Assembly (NCBI RefSeq): GCF_017876315.1 | Contig: NZ_JAGINU010000001.1 | Coordinates: 1,364,001 to 1,428,000, forward strand | Direction: 5' to 3' | Origin: Pseudonocardia parietis | GTDB taxonomy: Bacteria; Actinomycetota; Actinomycetes; Mycobacteriales; Pseudonocardiaceae | DNA length: 64,000 nucleotides | In this document: positions 23,699 to 31,727 of the stretch, one piece after another | Layout of the letters: every line of letters starts with the position of its first letter | How positions within the stretch are numbered: the first letter of the stretch is position 1 | Made by a program: the position numbers and the translations under genes | The notes under the pieces: model-generated | Told to the model about the DNA's origin: nothing | The model's database searches: none | What the model saw: the letters and a program-made list of their open reading frames with translations, nothing else

Positions 23699-24745
23699 AT
23701 GTCGTCGCCGACCCCGAAGGTCGTGCTCGTCACCGGTGTGAGCGGATTCCTCGGCGGGCACCTCGCGGCGCGACTGGCGGCGAACCCGGACATCGACCGG
23801 GTACTGGGCGTCGACACGGTCCCGCCGCCGCGGGACCTGCTGAAGCGCATGGGGCGTGCCGAGTTCGTGCGCGCCGACATCCGCAACCCGCTGATCGCGA
23901 AGGTCATCTCCACCGCCGGGGTCGACACCGTCGTTCACGCGTCGCTGTCGGCCAGCCCGGCCTCGGCCGGCGGCCGGGCGACGATGAAGGAGATGAACGT
24001 CATCGGCACGATGCAGCTGCTCGCTGCGTGCCAGAAGGCGACCAGCGTGCAGCGGGTGGTGCTGAAGTCGACCACCGCGGTGTACGGCTCCAGCCCCCGC
24101 GACCCGGCGGTGTTCGACGAGGCGATCGGCGCGAAGGACCTGCCGTCGGGCGGCTACGCGAAGGACGCCGCCGAGATCGAGGGCTACCTGCGCGGGTTCA
24201 GCCGCCGCCGCCCCGACGTCACGACGACCGTCCTGCGGTTCGCCAACTTCATCGGCCCGCGGATGGACACGGTCCTGAGCCGGTACTTCGCCCTGCCGGT
24301 GGTGCCGACCGTGCTCGGGTACGACGCCCGGATCCAGCTGCTGCACGAGGAGGACGGCCTGGCCGTGCTGGAACGCGCGGCCACCCACGAGCTGCCCGGC
24401 GTGTTCAACGTCGCGGCGCACGGGGTGCTGATGCTGTCCCAGGCGGCGCGGCGGGCCGGGAAGATCCCGGTGTCGGTGCCGAGCAGCGCGGTCGGTCCGC
24501 TCAGCCGGGTGCTGCGCGGTGCCCGGGTGGTGGACTTCTCGCCGGAGCAGATGCGCTTCCTGAACTTCGGCCGGGTCGTCGACGTGACCCGGCTGATCGA
24601 CGACTTCGGCTTCGAGCCGCGGTGGACGACCACCCAGGCGTTCGACGACTTCGTCCGGGGCAAGGCACTGAGCCCGGTGCTGGGCGCGGAGCGGATCGCG
24701 GCCGTCGAGCGCGGAGTGCTCGGCCTGGCCCGGGTACTGCGGTAG
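23699..24745 (+). CDS. NAD-dependent epimerase/dehydratase (extended SDR family, GalE2-like)
   Basis: A 348-residue extended short-chain dehydrogenase. The nucleotide motif is VLVTGVSGFLGGHLA; later STTAVYGSSPRDP, RFANFIGPRMD and FNVAAHGVLMLSQAA. It is the counterpart of Rv0501, annotated as a possible UDP-glucose epimerase. The catalytic segment reads GGYAKDAAE, so the lysine is two residues after tyrosine instead of four; substrate and activity are therefore uncertain. ATG 23699 is used; GTG 23687 is possible. It is followed after 8 nt by an acyltransferase, suggesting a shared envelope-lipid role. Confidence 0.82.
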   Translation: MSSPTPKVVLVTGVSGFLGGHLAARLAANPDIDRVLGVDTVPPPRDLLKRMGRAEFVRADIRNPLIAKVISTAGVDTVVHASLSASPASAGGRATMKEMNVIGTMQLLAACQKATSVQRVVLKSTTAVYGSSPRDPAVFDEAIGAKDLPSGGYAKDAAEIEGYLRGFSRRRPDVTTTVLRFANFIGPRMDTVLSRYFALPVVPTVLGYDARIQLLHEEDGLAVLERAATHELPGVFNVAAHGVLMLSQAARRAGKIPVSVPSSAVGPLSRVLRGARVVDFSPEQMRFLNFGRVVDVTRLIDDFGFEPRWTTTQAFDDFVRGKALSPVLGAERIAAVERGVLGLARVLR

Positions 24746-24753
24746 GTACTCCC

Positions 24754-25773
24754 ATGAAGGCGCACGAGCAGCAGTCGCGCGGACGGCGTGGCGGGACGAC
24801 GAAGGGCAACGGCATGGCCGAGGCGCGGGTGATCCCGATCCGGGGCGACCGGGGGCCTGCCCGGAGCGAGGAGCGGACACCGCCCACCTCGGTGCCGCCG
24901 ATGCCGATGGCGCCCGACGAACAGGAGAAGCCGGGCTGGGAGACGGCGCTGGAGCAGGTGCTCGAGTTCCTGCGCCGCCGGCTCGCCGGTGAGTACCAGG
25001 TCGACGAGTTCGGGTTCGACCCCGAGCTGACCGACGCGATGCTGCTGCCCACGCTGCGCCCGCTGTACCAGCGCTGGTTCCGGGTCGAGACGATCGGCGC
25101 CCACCACCTCCCGGAGACCGGCGGCGCCCTGCTGGTCGCCAACCACTCCGGCACGCTGCCGCTCGACGCGGCGATGACCACGGTCGCCGTCCACGACGAG
25201 CACCCCGCGCACCGGCACCTGCGGCTCCTCGGCGCCGACCTGATGTTCACCCTGCCGGTCTCGGGGTCGCTGGCCCGCAAGGCGGGCGCCACCCTGGCCT
25301 GCAGCCCGGACGCCGAGCGGCTGATGAACTCCGGCGAGCTCGTCGGGGTGTTCCCGGAGGGCTTCAAGGGCATCGGCAAGCCGTTCCGGGACCGGTACAA
25401 GCTGCAGCGTTTCGGCCGCGGCGGGTTCGTCTCGGCCGCCCTGCGCACCGGGGTGCCGATCATCCCGTGCTCGATCGTCGGCGCGGAGGAGACCTACCCG
25501 AAGATCGGCGACATCGCGCCGCTCGCCCGGCTGCTCGGGGCGCCGTACTTCCCGGTCACGCCGACCTTCCCGCTGCTCGGCCCGGCCGGGCTGATCCCGC
25601 TGCCGTCGAAGTGGTACATCGAGTTCGGCGAGCCGATCCCCACCGACCGGTACACCCCGGCCGACGCCGAGGACCCGATGCTGGTGTTCAACCTGACCGA
25701 CCAGGTGCGCGAGACCATCCAGCACACGCTCTACCGGCTGCTGTCCCAGCGCCGCAACGTGTTCCTGGGCTGA
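24754..25773 (+). CDS. Lysophospholipid acyltransferase family protein (PlsC/MGAT-like)
   Basis: A 339-residue acyltransferase. After a charged, probably disordered N-terminus (about 1-65) comes the domain with VANHSGTLPLDAAM, in which the histidine of the NH motif and a following aspartate form the active site, and VGVFPEGFKGIGKPFRD as the acyl-acceptor motif. It is the counterpart of Rv0502. It should transfer an acyl chain to a glycerolipid at the membrane. ATG 24754 is 8 nt after the epimerase stop; ATG 24814 (start of a more conserved region) is an alternative. Confidence 0.85.
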   Translation: MKAHEQQSRGRRGGTTKGNGMAEARVIPIRGDRGPARSEERTPPTSVPPMPMAPDEQEKPGWETALEQVLEFLRRRLAGEYQVDEFGFDPELTDAMLLPTLRPLYQRWFRVETIGAHHLPETGGALLVANHSGTLPLDAAMTTVAVHDEHPAHRHLRLLGADLMFTLPVSGSLARKAGATLACSPDAERLMNSGELVGVFPEGFKGIGKPFRDRYKLQRFGRGGFVSAALRTGVPIIPCSIVGAEETYPKIGDIAPLARLLGAPYFPVTPTFPLLGPAGLIPLPSKWYIEFGEPIPTDRYTPADAEDPMLVFNLTDQVRETIQHTLYRLLSQRRNVFLG

Positions 25774-25774
25774 T

Positions 25775-25791
25775 CCCGGCCCCCGGCCGGG
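25775..25791. terminator. Stem-loop between convergent genes
   Basis: Seven-nt perfect arms CCCGGCC and GGCCGGG with a 3-nt loop start right after the acyltransferase stop, between two convergent genes. It can serve both strands. Confidence 0.55.
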
Positions 25792-25807
25792 TCACCGCCC
25801 GACGGGG

Positions 25808-26785
25808 CTACCGCTTCCGGTAGGCCATCCCGGCCGCGACGGCACCGGCGACCGCACCGGCACCGAGCACCGAGGGCACCCCGATCCGGGCCGCCTTGCG
25901 CCCGGTCCGGAAGTCGCGGATCTGCCAGTTCCGCGCCTTCGCCGCGTCCCGCAGCTCCGAGTCGGGGTTCACCGCGACCGCGGTCCCCACGGCGGACAGC
26001 ATCGGCACGTCGTTCACCGAGTCCGAGTAGGCGGTGCAGCGGCGCAGGTCCAGGCCCTCGGAGGCGGCCAGCGCGCGGACCGCGTGCGCCTTGGCGGGCC
26101 CGTGCAGGATCTCGCCGACCAGGCGCCCGGTGTAGAGGCCGTCGACGGACTCCGCGACCGTGCCCAGCGCCCCGGTCAGGCCGAGACGGCGGGCGATGAT
26201 CCGGGCGAGCTCGACCGGCGTCGCCGTGACCAGCCATACCCGCTGGCCGGCGTCGAGGTGCATCTGCGCCAGCGCCCGGGTGCCTGCCCAGATCCGGTCC
26301 GCCATCAGCTCGTCGTAGATGTCCTCGCCGAGGGTCACGACCTCCTCGACCGGGCGGCCCGCGACGAACGACAGCGCGGTGTCCCGGTGCCCGGCGATGC
26401 CGCCCTTGTCCTCCCGGCCACCGACCCGGAACTTCATCTGCTGCCAGGCGAAGCCCATCAGGTCCGAGGTGGTGAAGAACTTGCGTGCCGCGAGCCCGCG
26501 GGCGAAGTGGAAGATCGACGCGCCGACCATCATTGTGTTGTCGACGTCGAAGAACGCCGCCGCCGTCAGGTCCGGGGGCGGGGCGTCCGTGTCGGTGTCC
26601 GGCCAGGCGCCGTCCGCCTGCTCGGCCGCGACCGCCGCCGCTGCGGAGGCCTGGCCGGCCCGCTGGGCGGAGTCGAGCGCGGTGGCGCTCGCCAGCACGC
26701 CGGGCTCCTCGGCCAGCCCGGTCTCGATCCCGGCACCGGTCGGGTCGGGGGGGACCTCGTCGGGGGCGGACCCGGGATCACTCAC
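25808..26785 (-). CDS. HAD-IB family hydrolase (SerB1-like phosphatase)
   Basis: A 325-residue HAD-superfamily IB phosphatase. The core starts near residue 80 with [19 protein letters not shown] (nucleophile DVDN), followed by [16 protein letters not shown] and [15 protein letters not shown] hydrophobic segment [18 protein letters not shown] closes the C-terminus and may touch the membrane. It is annotated phosphoserine phosphatase SerB1 in mycobacteria, but the substrate of this subgroup is not certain. GTG 26785 has GGAAGG 8 nt upstream; GTG 26788 is equally possible. A TAGGCT element about 60 nt upstream is a possible -10. Confidence 0.85.
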   Translation of the reverse strand: MSDPGSAPDEVPPDPTGAGIETGLAEEPGVLASATALDSAQRAGQASAAAAVAAEQADGAWPDTDTDAPPPDLTAAAFFDVDNTMMVGASIFHFARGLAARKFFTTSDLMGFAWQQMKFRVGGREDKGGIAGHRDTALSFVAGRPVEEVVTLGEDIYDELMADRIWAGTRALAQMHLDAGQRVWLVTATPVELARIIARRLGLTGALGTVAESVDGLYTGRLVGEILHGPAKAHAVRALAASEGLDLRRCTAYSDSVNDVPMLSAVGTAVAVNPDSELRDAAKARNWQIRDFRTGRKAARIGVPSVLGAGAVAGAVAAGMAYRKR

Positions 26786-26867
26786 CACGGCGGCCTTCCT
26801 GGTGCGACGGCGTCGGGCGCCCGACGGGCTCGGGCGCCGCCCCAGCCTACTTGCGGAGCACCGGCAC

Positions 26868-26904
26868 GGGCCCGGCCCGGAGCGTGATGCTCCGGACCGG
26901 GCCC
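26868..26904 (-). terminator. Stem-loop terminator of the RsbN-like gene
   Basis: Sixteen-nt arms at 26868-26883 and 26889-26904 pair with one mismatch around a 5-nt loop. The structure lies 22 nt beyond the stop of the DUF5667 gene on the minus strand and before the HAD gene. Confidence 0.75.
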
Positions 26905-26926
26905 GCACCGGGCGTACGGCGCGGGA

Positions 26927-28384
26927 TCAGCCGAGGGTGACCGGTCCGAGACCCGGCAGCAGCGGCGGGATGGTGATCGGCGGGAGCAGGTTCCCGTCCG
27001 AGGACGACCCGGGCTCCGAGGACGGCGATGTGCTGCTCGGGGAGCTGCTGGTCGACGACTCGGACTCGCCCAGCAGCGGGAGGCCGCCGCCGTTCGACTC
27101 GCTGGTCTCGCTGGTGCTCGACGGCGACTCGGACGTCGAGGTGTCCGGGCTGGTGGTCTCCGCGCTCGGGGTCTCGCTCCCGGGCGGCGTGGTCGTGTCC
27201 TCCGGAGTGGCGGTCGCCGACTGCCGCGAGGCGTCGACGGGGGTCGAGCCGCCGCCGGTGCGGCACTCGCCCGGGACCGGGCCGAGGTCGTCGACGGTCC
27301 CGCCGCTGTCGGCGGCGCAGCCGCTGCCCGCACGCAGCGCCTCGGCACGGGCGAGGACCCGGTCCAGGAGCTGCACGGCCTCGGCGGTCTCCGGCCGGCT
27401 CTCGGGGGGCAGCCCCTCCTGCAGGCGGGTGATCCGGCCGGACTGGGCCGCGGCCCAGGTCCGGAGCTCGGCGAGCCGCGCGGAGTCGGTGCTGTCGGTA
27501 CCGGAACCGGTCAGCATCATCCGGCTGCCGGTGCTGGTGGCCCGGTCGAAGTCCTTCATCGCGGCGGCGACCGCACCCGGCGGTGGCGGGGTCGAGCGCG
27601 CCACCAGGCTCTCCAGCTCGTCCACCCGGGAGCGGGCGAGGTCGAGCTGACGGGTGGCCTCGGCCTGCTCGCCCATGGTGAAGACACCGCCGACGCTCTC
27701 GCTGGCCCGCTTCACGCCGTACATCGCGTCGCCGGGCAACGCGTCCCGGCTGACCGTCGAGGTCACCCCGGCGATCACCGCGAGCGCGGCGAAGCCGCCG
27801 ACGATGACGCCGAACCGCTTGCGCACGCTCGGGCGGCGACGGTCCAGCATCCGGGGACCCGACGGGCGGGCCTCCTCGTCGCGGCCGGGGCCTGCGTCCG
27901 CGTCACGGGCCGGGCCTGCGGCGGCGCCGACCTGCTCGGGGTGGTCCGGGTGGTCGTTCGGCAGCACGTGCCGGCCGCGCTTCGGGCGCGAGGAGCGCGC
28001 ACCGGGGTCGTCCGCCACCGGGGTGCGCTCGCCGGCGTGCCGCCGGTTCGAGACGGCGTCCCAGTCGAGGTCGTCGGCGATCGGCGGCCCGATCGGTGCG
28101 GTCAGGTCGGAGTGGTCCTGGGTGAGGTCCGCGGGGCGCTCGGCGAACGGGGACCTGGCCTCGGTCTGCTCCGCACGGCCGATCCCCTCCTGCGCGAGCA
28201 CGTCGAAGAGCCGCTGCCGCATGCGTGCCGAGGCGTGCGGGTCCGGCGAGAGGTCGCGACGCGAGCGGTCCAGCGCCGCGGCCAGCGCGATCTCGTGCGC
28301 CAGCTCCTCCGACGCGGGGGCACCCACGGGGGCCCGGTCGAAGCCGTCCTCCGCCGGGTGCCTGTCGTCCCATGCCCTTGGCAT
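26927..28384 (-). CDS. DUF5667 single-pass membrane protein, probable RsbN-type anti-sigma factor
   Basis: A 485-residue protein. Residues 1-185 are cytoplasmic in style and contain ALDRSRRDLSPDPHASARMRQRLF, a short helical region expected to hold the sigma factor; one membrane helix spans about 191-208 (FGVIVGGFAALAVIAGV). DUF5667 follows outside (LPGDAMYGVKRASESVGGVF, helical to about 340), then a Ser/Thr/Pro-rich tail of about 100 residues. In Streptomyces the same gene type, rsbN, follows bldN and its product sequesters sigma BldN. The longer exposed tail suggests cell-wall contact. ATG 28384 has GAGGACGG upstream. Confidence 0.8.
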   Translation of the reverse strand: MPRAWDDRHPAEDGFDRAPVGAPASEELAHEIALAAALDRSRRDLSPDPHASARMRQRLFDVLAQEGIGRAEQTEARSPFAERPADLTQDHSDLTAPIGPPIADDLDWDAVSNRRHAGERTPVADDPGARSSRPKRGRHVLPNDHPDHPEQVGAAAGPARDADAGPGRDEEARPSGPRMLDRRRPSVRKRFGVIVGGFAALAVIAGVTSTVSRDALPGDAMYGVKRASESVGGVFTMGEQAEATRQLDLARSRVDELESLVARSTPPPPGAVAAAMKDFDRATSTGSRMMLTGSGTDSTDSARLAELRTWAAAQSGRITRLQEGLPPESRPETAEAVQLLDRVLARAEALRAGSGCAADSGGTVDDLGPVPGECRTGGGSTPVDASRQSATATPEDTTTPPGSETPSAETTSPDTSTSESPSSTSETSESNGGGLPLLGESESSTSSSPSSTSPSSEPGSSSDGNLLPPITIPPLLPGLGPVTLG

Positions 28385-28565
28385 GCCGTCCGTCCTCACT
28401 GCAGTCTCGCGCTGCTCGTCGGCGCGTATCGGGCGCGCTCGTCTGCACAACGACCGACCGGCCACGAGGTTACGGGTCCGGTACCGTTCACCGCATCGAG
28501 TAGTGCGCTCACCGCAGTTGTCCGCAGCGCCTCTCGCCTTCCGGCCACTCGGGCCGCACTGCCGT

Positions 28566-29345
28566 TCACCGCAGACCGTCCGGGAGCAGCTGAGCCAGCC
28601 GGCGTACGGCCCGGTGCTGGAGCGCCTTCACGGCGCCCTCGTTGCGATCCATCAGCTCGGCGGTCTCGGCGACCGACAGCCCGCGCAGGAACCGGTACTG
28701 GATGCACTCGCGCTGGTCGGCGTTGAGCTTGGCGACCGAGGCCAGCAGCTCGTCGTTGGTGGCCATGTCGAGCACCTGCTGCTCGGGGCCCCCGGTGGAC
28801 GGCGGCGAGTGGTCGGCGATCTCCGACGTCGTCTGCTCCAGCCGGTAGCGGCTCGACTTCACGTGGTCGAAGATCAGGTTCCGGGCGATGGTCACGAACC
28901 ACGCGCCGATGTCGCGGCCCTGGTAGCTGACCGAGGAGATCCGGCGCAGCGCGCGCACGAAGGTCTCCTGGGTGACGTCCTCGGCGAACGCCCGGTCGCC
29001 CATCCGGAACAGCACGTACCGGAAGACGATGTCGTGGTAGCGCTCGTAGAGCTCGCCGAAGGCCGCGGCGTCGCCGGCCTGGCACGCCTCGACCAGCGCC
29101 CAGGAACTGTTGGCGTCCTCCACGGCACGGGCGGCCTCGTCGGCCGGGTCCTGCTCGGGGCGGGGCAGGTCCTGCGAGATGTTCGGCGCCTGGCGCGGTG
29201 CGGGCATGTCGCGCTCACCGGTACCCGTCCGGGTGGCGCTCCCGCCCGGACGGTTGGCGCCGGGAGGTGCGGGGTACCCGGGCGGAGCGTCGACCACGGG
29301 AGCGGACGCGATCGGCCCCGTCGGTGCAGAGGTCGCTGAAGTCAC
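28566..29345 (-). CDS. bldN: BldN-family ECF RNA polymerase sigma factor
   Basis: A 259-residue ECF sigma factor. After a low-complexity Pro/Ala-rich N-terminal extension (about 1-85) come region 2 (AFGELYERYHDIVFRYVLFR, FAEDVTQETFVRALRRIS, QGRDIGAWFVTIARNLIFDH) and region 4 (LNADQRECIQYRFLRGLSV, NEGAVKALQHRAVRRLAQLL). These match Streptomyces BldN closely, including its extension, which there is removed by proteolysis. GTG 29345 is chosen because GGGGAGG lies 5 nt upstream; GTG 29351 and a longer open frame exist. The RsbN-like gene follows after 181 nt. In streptomycetes this pair controls aerial development. Confidence 0.88.
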   Translation of the reverse strand: MTSATSAPTGPIASAPVVDAPPGYPAPPGANRPGGSATRTGTGERDMPAPRQAPNISQDLPRPEQDPADEAARAVEDANSSWALVEACQAGDAAAFGELYERYHDIVFRYVLFRMGDRAFAEDVTQETFVRALRRISSVSYQGRDIGAWFVTIARNLIFDHVKSSRYRLEQTTSEIADHSPPSTGGPEQQVLDMATNDELLASVAKLNADQRECIQYRFLRGLSVAETAELMDRNEGAVKALQHRAVRRLAQLLPDGLR

Positions 29346-29906
29346 GGACACCTCCCCGTCCGGCTGGGGTCGGACGGCGTCGGGTCGGTCCTTGCCGGGT
29401 TCGGGGGCCCGGTCGGGACGGACGGCTGGATCAGCTGAGTTCTCGGGTCGTTCTCGCGGCCGGAACAGCCGCTGTGGTCGCATCGGCCGGGTCATGGATC
29501 CCGGGGGGCCGGATATCCGCCGGGACGACACGGCCCACCGGGGCCGGCACGGCGTGGGACGTCGTGTCCGGTGCCGTGCGACGCGCCGCGTCCGGCACCG
29601 CGGCGCGGTGCGGTGGCGAGTTGCATGCCACTCCCTCGGGTGAGTCGCGCGACGAACCGGCGGTTCGCGCGTTGAACCTCGTGTAGCGGCGGAGCATAAA
29701 CGTTGATCGAGTGACGCATGACGCTCACCGCCTTTCACCGTGCCTCCGTCCGCCGAGCGGCTCCGTACGCGCGGTCAGTGAACTGTTAGCTGAGCGTGTC
29801 CGAACCGACACGGTATGTACGCAGCGACGAGCGGTGCCGATGTCCGGTCCGGGTTTGCCAGACTGACCCGCACGCGTCACGAACCGTGTCGAGAGGAAGC
29901 CCTCCC
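29346..29906. other. 561-nt divergent intergenic region with two dyads
   Basis: Between the sigma factor and the acyl-CoA synthetase. A hairpin CGAACC-ggc-GGTTCG lies at 29653-29667 and a dyad CGTGTC-cgaacc-GACACG at 29795-29812. CGTTGA, the -10 form used by Streptomyces BldN, occurs at 29701-29706 on the plus strand but without the matching CGTAAC at the right distance. A 75-codon frame on the minus strand (29719-29492) has a passable ribosome site but third-position bias well below the real genes, so it is not called. Confidence 0.5.
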
Positions 29907-31487
29907 GTGCCGAGACCCCGTCCCGACCCCGCCGAGAGCCCCGTCGTCCACCTGGCCGACCTGATCTCCCGCAACGCCGCCGAGCGTCCCGGGCACGATG
30001 CGGTCCGGGACCTGTCGGGGGACTCCCCGCGCACGCTGTCCTGGTCGGCGTTCGACGCGGCGGTGAGTGCCGAGGCGGCCCGGCTGCGTGCGGCCGGTGT
30101 GCGGCCGGGCGACCGCGTCGCGGTCGGCCTGCCGGACGGCGCCGCCTACTGCGTCGCGGTGTTCGGGGCGCTGCGCGCGGACGCCACCGTCGTGCCGTTC
30201 GGCGCCGGATCGGTGCCCCGTGAACTGGAGATCGCGCTCGACCAGGCCGAGCCCGCGGTGGTCGTGGCGGTCGAGGACGACGCCGTGGCCGCCGCGTGTG
30301 CCGAGCGCTGCGGTGCCCGGCTGCTGCCGCCCCCCGATCCCGCGGCCCCCGCGCCGGACGCGCCGCCCGCCGAGCGGGCGCCGGTGGACCCCGAGCGGCT
30401 CGCGATGATCGTCTTCACCTCCGGGGCGACCGGCCGCCCGCGTGGGGTGCGGCTGACCCACCGTGCGTTGCTGGCCAACCGGGCGCAGGCCGCGGAGCTG
30501 CGGCCGGCCCCGGTGAACGGCGTCGACCGCGTGCTGCTCGCGCTGCCGCTGTTCCACGTCTACGGCTTCGCCGCCGGCCTGCTGCAGGTCTGCTGGGCGA
30601 GCGCGACCGTCGTGCTGCCCGGGCGGTTCGACCCGGAGCGGCTGGTCGACGTCGTCGTCGACGAGCGGGTGAGCGTGATCGCCGGCGTGCCGTCGATGTT
30701 CCGCCTGCTGCTCGACGTGTCCCCCGATCGGCTGCGGCACGCGACGGGCGGGGTGCGGCTGTGCACCTCGGGCGGCGCGCCGCTGCCTGCCGGATGGCTG
30801 GCGGAGTTCCGCGCCGCGACCGGCCTCGACCTGCACGAGGGCTACGGCCTGACCGAGGGTGGCCCGGTGATCACCAGCAACGACCTCGGCCGCCCGGCCA
30901 AGGCGGGCTCGGTCGGCAGGCCGCTGCCCGGGGTCGAGCTGCGGCTGGTCGACACGGCAGGCCGGCCGATCGACGCGCCGGAGCCCGAGCCCGACGAGGA
31001 CGAGCTCGGCCTCGACGACGGCTCCGAGACCGGCGACGACACCGGGCTCATCGCACTGCGCGGGCCCAACCTGTTCTCCGGCTACTGGCCCGACGGCTCC
31101 GGCGGCCCGGACGAGGACGGCTGGTTCGTCACCGCCGACGTCGGCTACCTCGACGCCGACGGTGACCTGCACCTGGTCGACCGGTCGTCGGATCTGGTGA
31201 TCGTGAACGGGTTCAACGTCTACCCGCGCGAGGTCGAGCAGGTCATCGCGGAACTGGACGGGGTGTCGGAGGTCGCCGTCGTCGGTGTGCCGGACGACCG
31301 GACCGGCGCCGCGGTGAAGGCGGTCGTGGTCCTCGAGCCGGGCTCGGACCTGACCGAGGAGCAGGTCGGTGAGCACTGCACGGCGCGCCTCGCCCGGTTC
31401 AAGCGGCCCGCGGTCGTCGCGTTCGCCGACGAGCTGCCGCGCACACCCACCGGCAAGATCGCCCGCCGGACGCTGGCGAGGATGTGA
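29907..31487 (+). CDS. AMP-dependent acyl-CoA synthetase (fatty/aryl acid ligase)
   Basis: A 526-residue ANL-superfamily ligase of normal length. Motifs are MIVFTSGATGRPRGVRLTH near 165, LLALPLFHVYGFAAGLLQ, EGYGLTEGGPVITSN near 310, GWFVTADVGYLDADGDLHLVDRSSD split across the hinge, and the C-terminal lysine in PRTPTGKIARR. It forms an acyl-CoA or acyl-AMP from a carboxylic acid; the substrate is unknown. An insertion rich in Glu/Asp (EPEPDEDELGLDDGSETGDD) sits near 355, before the hinge. GTG 29907 has GAGAGGAAG 7 nt upstream. The following glutaredoxin-like gene starts 2 nt after its stop. Confidence 0.88.
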   Translation: MPRPRPDPAESPVVHLADLISRNAAERPGHDAVRDLSGDSPRTLSWSAFDAAVSAEAARLRAAGVRPGDRVAVGLPDGAAYCVAVFGALRADATVVPFGAGSVPRELEIALDQAEPAVVVAVEDDAVAAACAERCGARLLPPPDPAAPAPDAPPAERAPVDPERLAMIVFTSGATGRPRGVRLTHRALLANRAQAAELRPAPVNGVDRVLLALPLFHVYGFAAGLLQVCWASATVVLPGRFDPERLVDVVVDERVSVIAGVPSMFRLLLDVSPDRLRHATGGVRLCTSGGAPLPAGWLAEFRAATGLDLHEGYGLTEGGPVITSNDLGRPAKAGSVGRPLPGVELRLVDTAGRPIDAPEPEPDEDELGLDDGSETGDDTGLIALRGPNLFSGYWPDGSGGPDEDGWFVTADVGYLDADGDLHLVDRSSDLVIVNGFNVYPREVEQVIAELDGVSEVAVVGVPDDRTGAAVKAVVVLEPGSDLTEEQVGEHCTARLARFKRPAVVAFADELPRTPTGKIARRTLARM

Positions 31488-31489
31488 GC

Positions 31490-31723
31490 ATGCGAGTTCG
31501 GCTGCTGACCCGGGCCGGCTGCCACCTGTGCGCCGACGCCGCCGAGATCGTGGAGCGGGTGTGCGCCGAGACCGGCACCGGGTGGGACACCTGCGACGTC
31601 GACTCGGACCCGGAGCTGCGCGCCGAGTACGGCGACCAGGTGCCGGTGGTGCTGCTGGACGGCCGGGAGCGCGACTCGTTCCGGGTGGACGAGGCGCGGC
31701 TGCGGGCGGACCTCTCCGGATGA
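31490..31723 (+). CDS. Glutaredoxin/thioredoxin-like small redox protein (DUF836 type)
   Basis: A 77-residue thioredoxin-fold protein with the redox motif CHLC at residues 11-14 in LLTRAGCHLCADAAE and the cis-proline segment QVPVVLLDGRE. It matches Rv0508 and similar glutaredoxin-like proteins near hemA. It is expected in the cytoplasm in thiol exchange. It begins 2 nt after the acyl-CoA synthetase and ends 4 nt before the molybdopterin oxidoreductase. Confidence 0.9.
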   Translation: MRVRLLTRAGCHLCADAAEIVERVCAETGTGWDTCDVDSDPELRAEYGDQVPVVLLDGRERDSFRVDEARLRADLSG

Positions 31724-31727
31724 GTCG

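Noticed and set aside
28486..28580. Repeated GTTCACCGCA-like words between the RsbN-like and sigma genes as a PHO box
   Set aside because: The spacing is not 11 nt or a multiple of it; unlike the pair upstream of senX3.
29653..29706. GAACC ... CGTT pairs as a BldN/ECF-type promoter
   Set aside because: Spacers are 11 or 22 nt instead of 16-17, and no CGTAAC precedes the CGTTGA at 29701.
29492..29719. 75-codon minus-strand frame upstream of the sigma factor
   Set aside because: A ribosome-like AAAGGCGG precedes it, but codon bias is well below real genes here and it ends within a region of palindromes.
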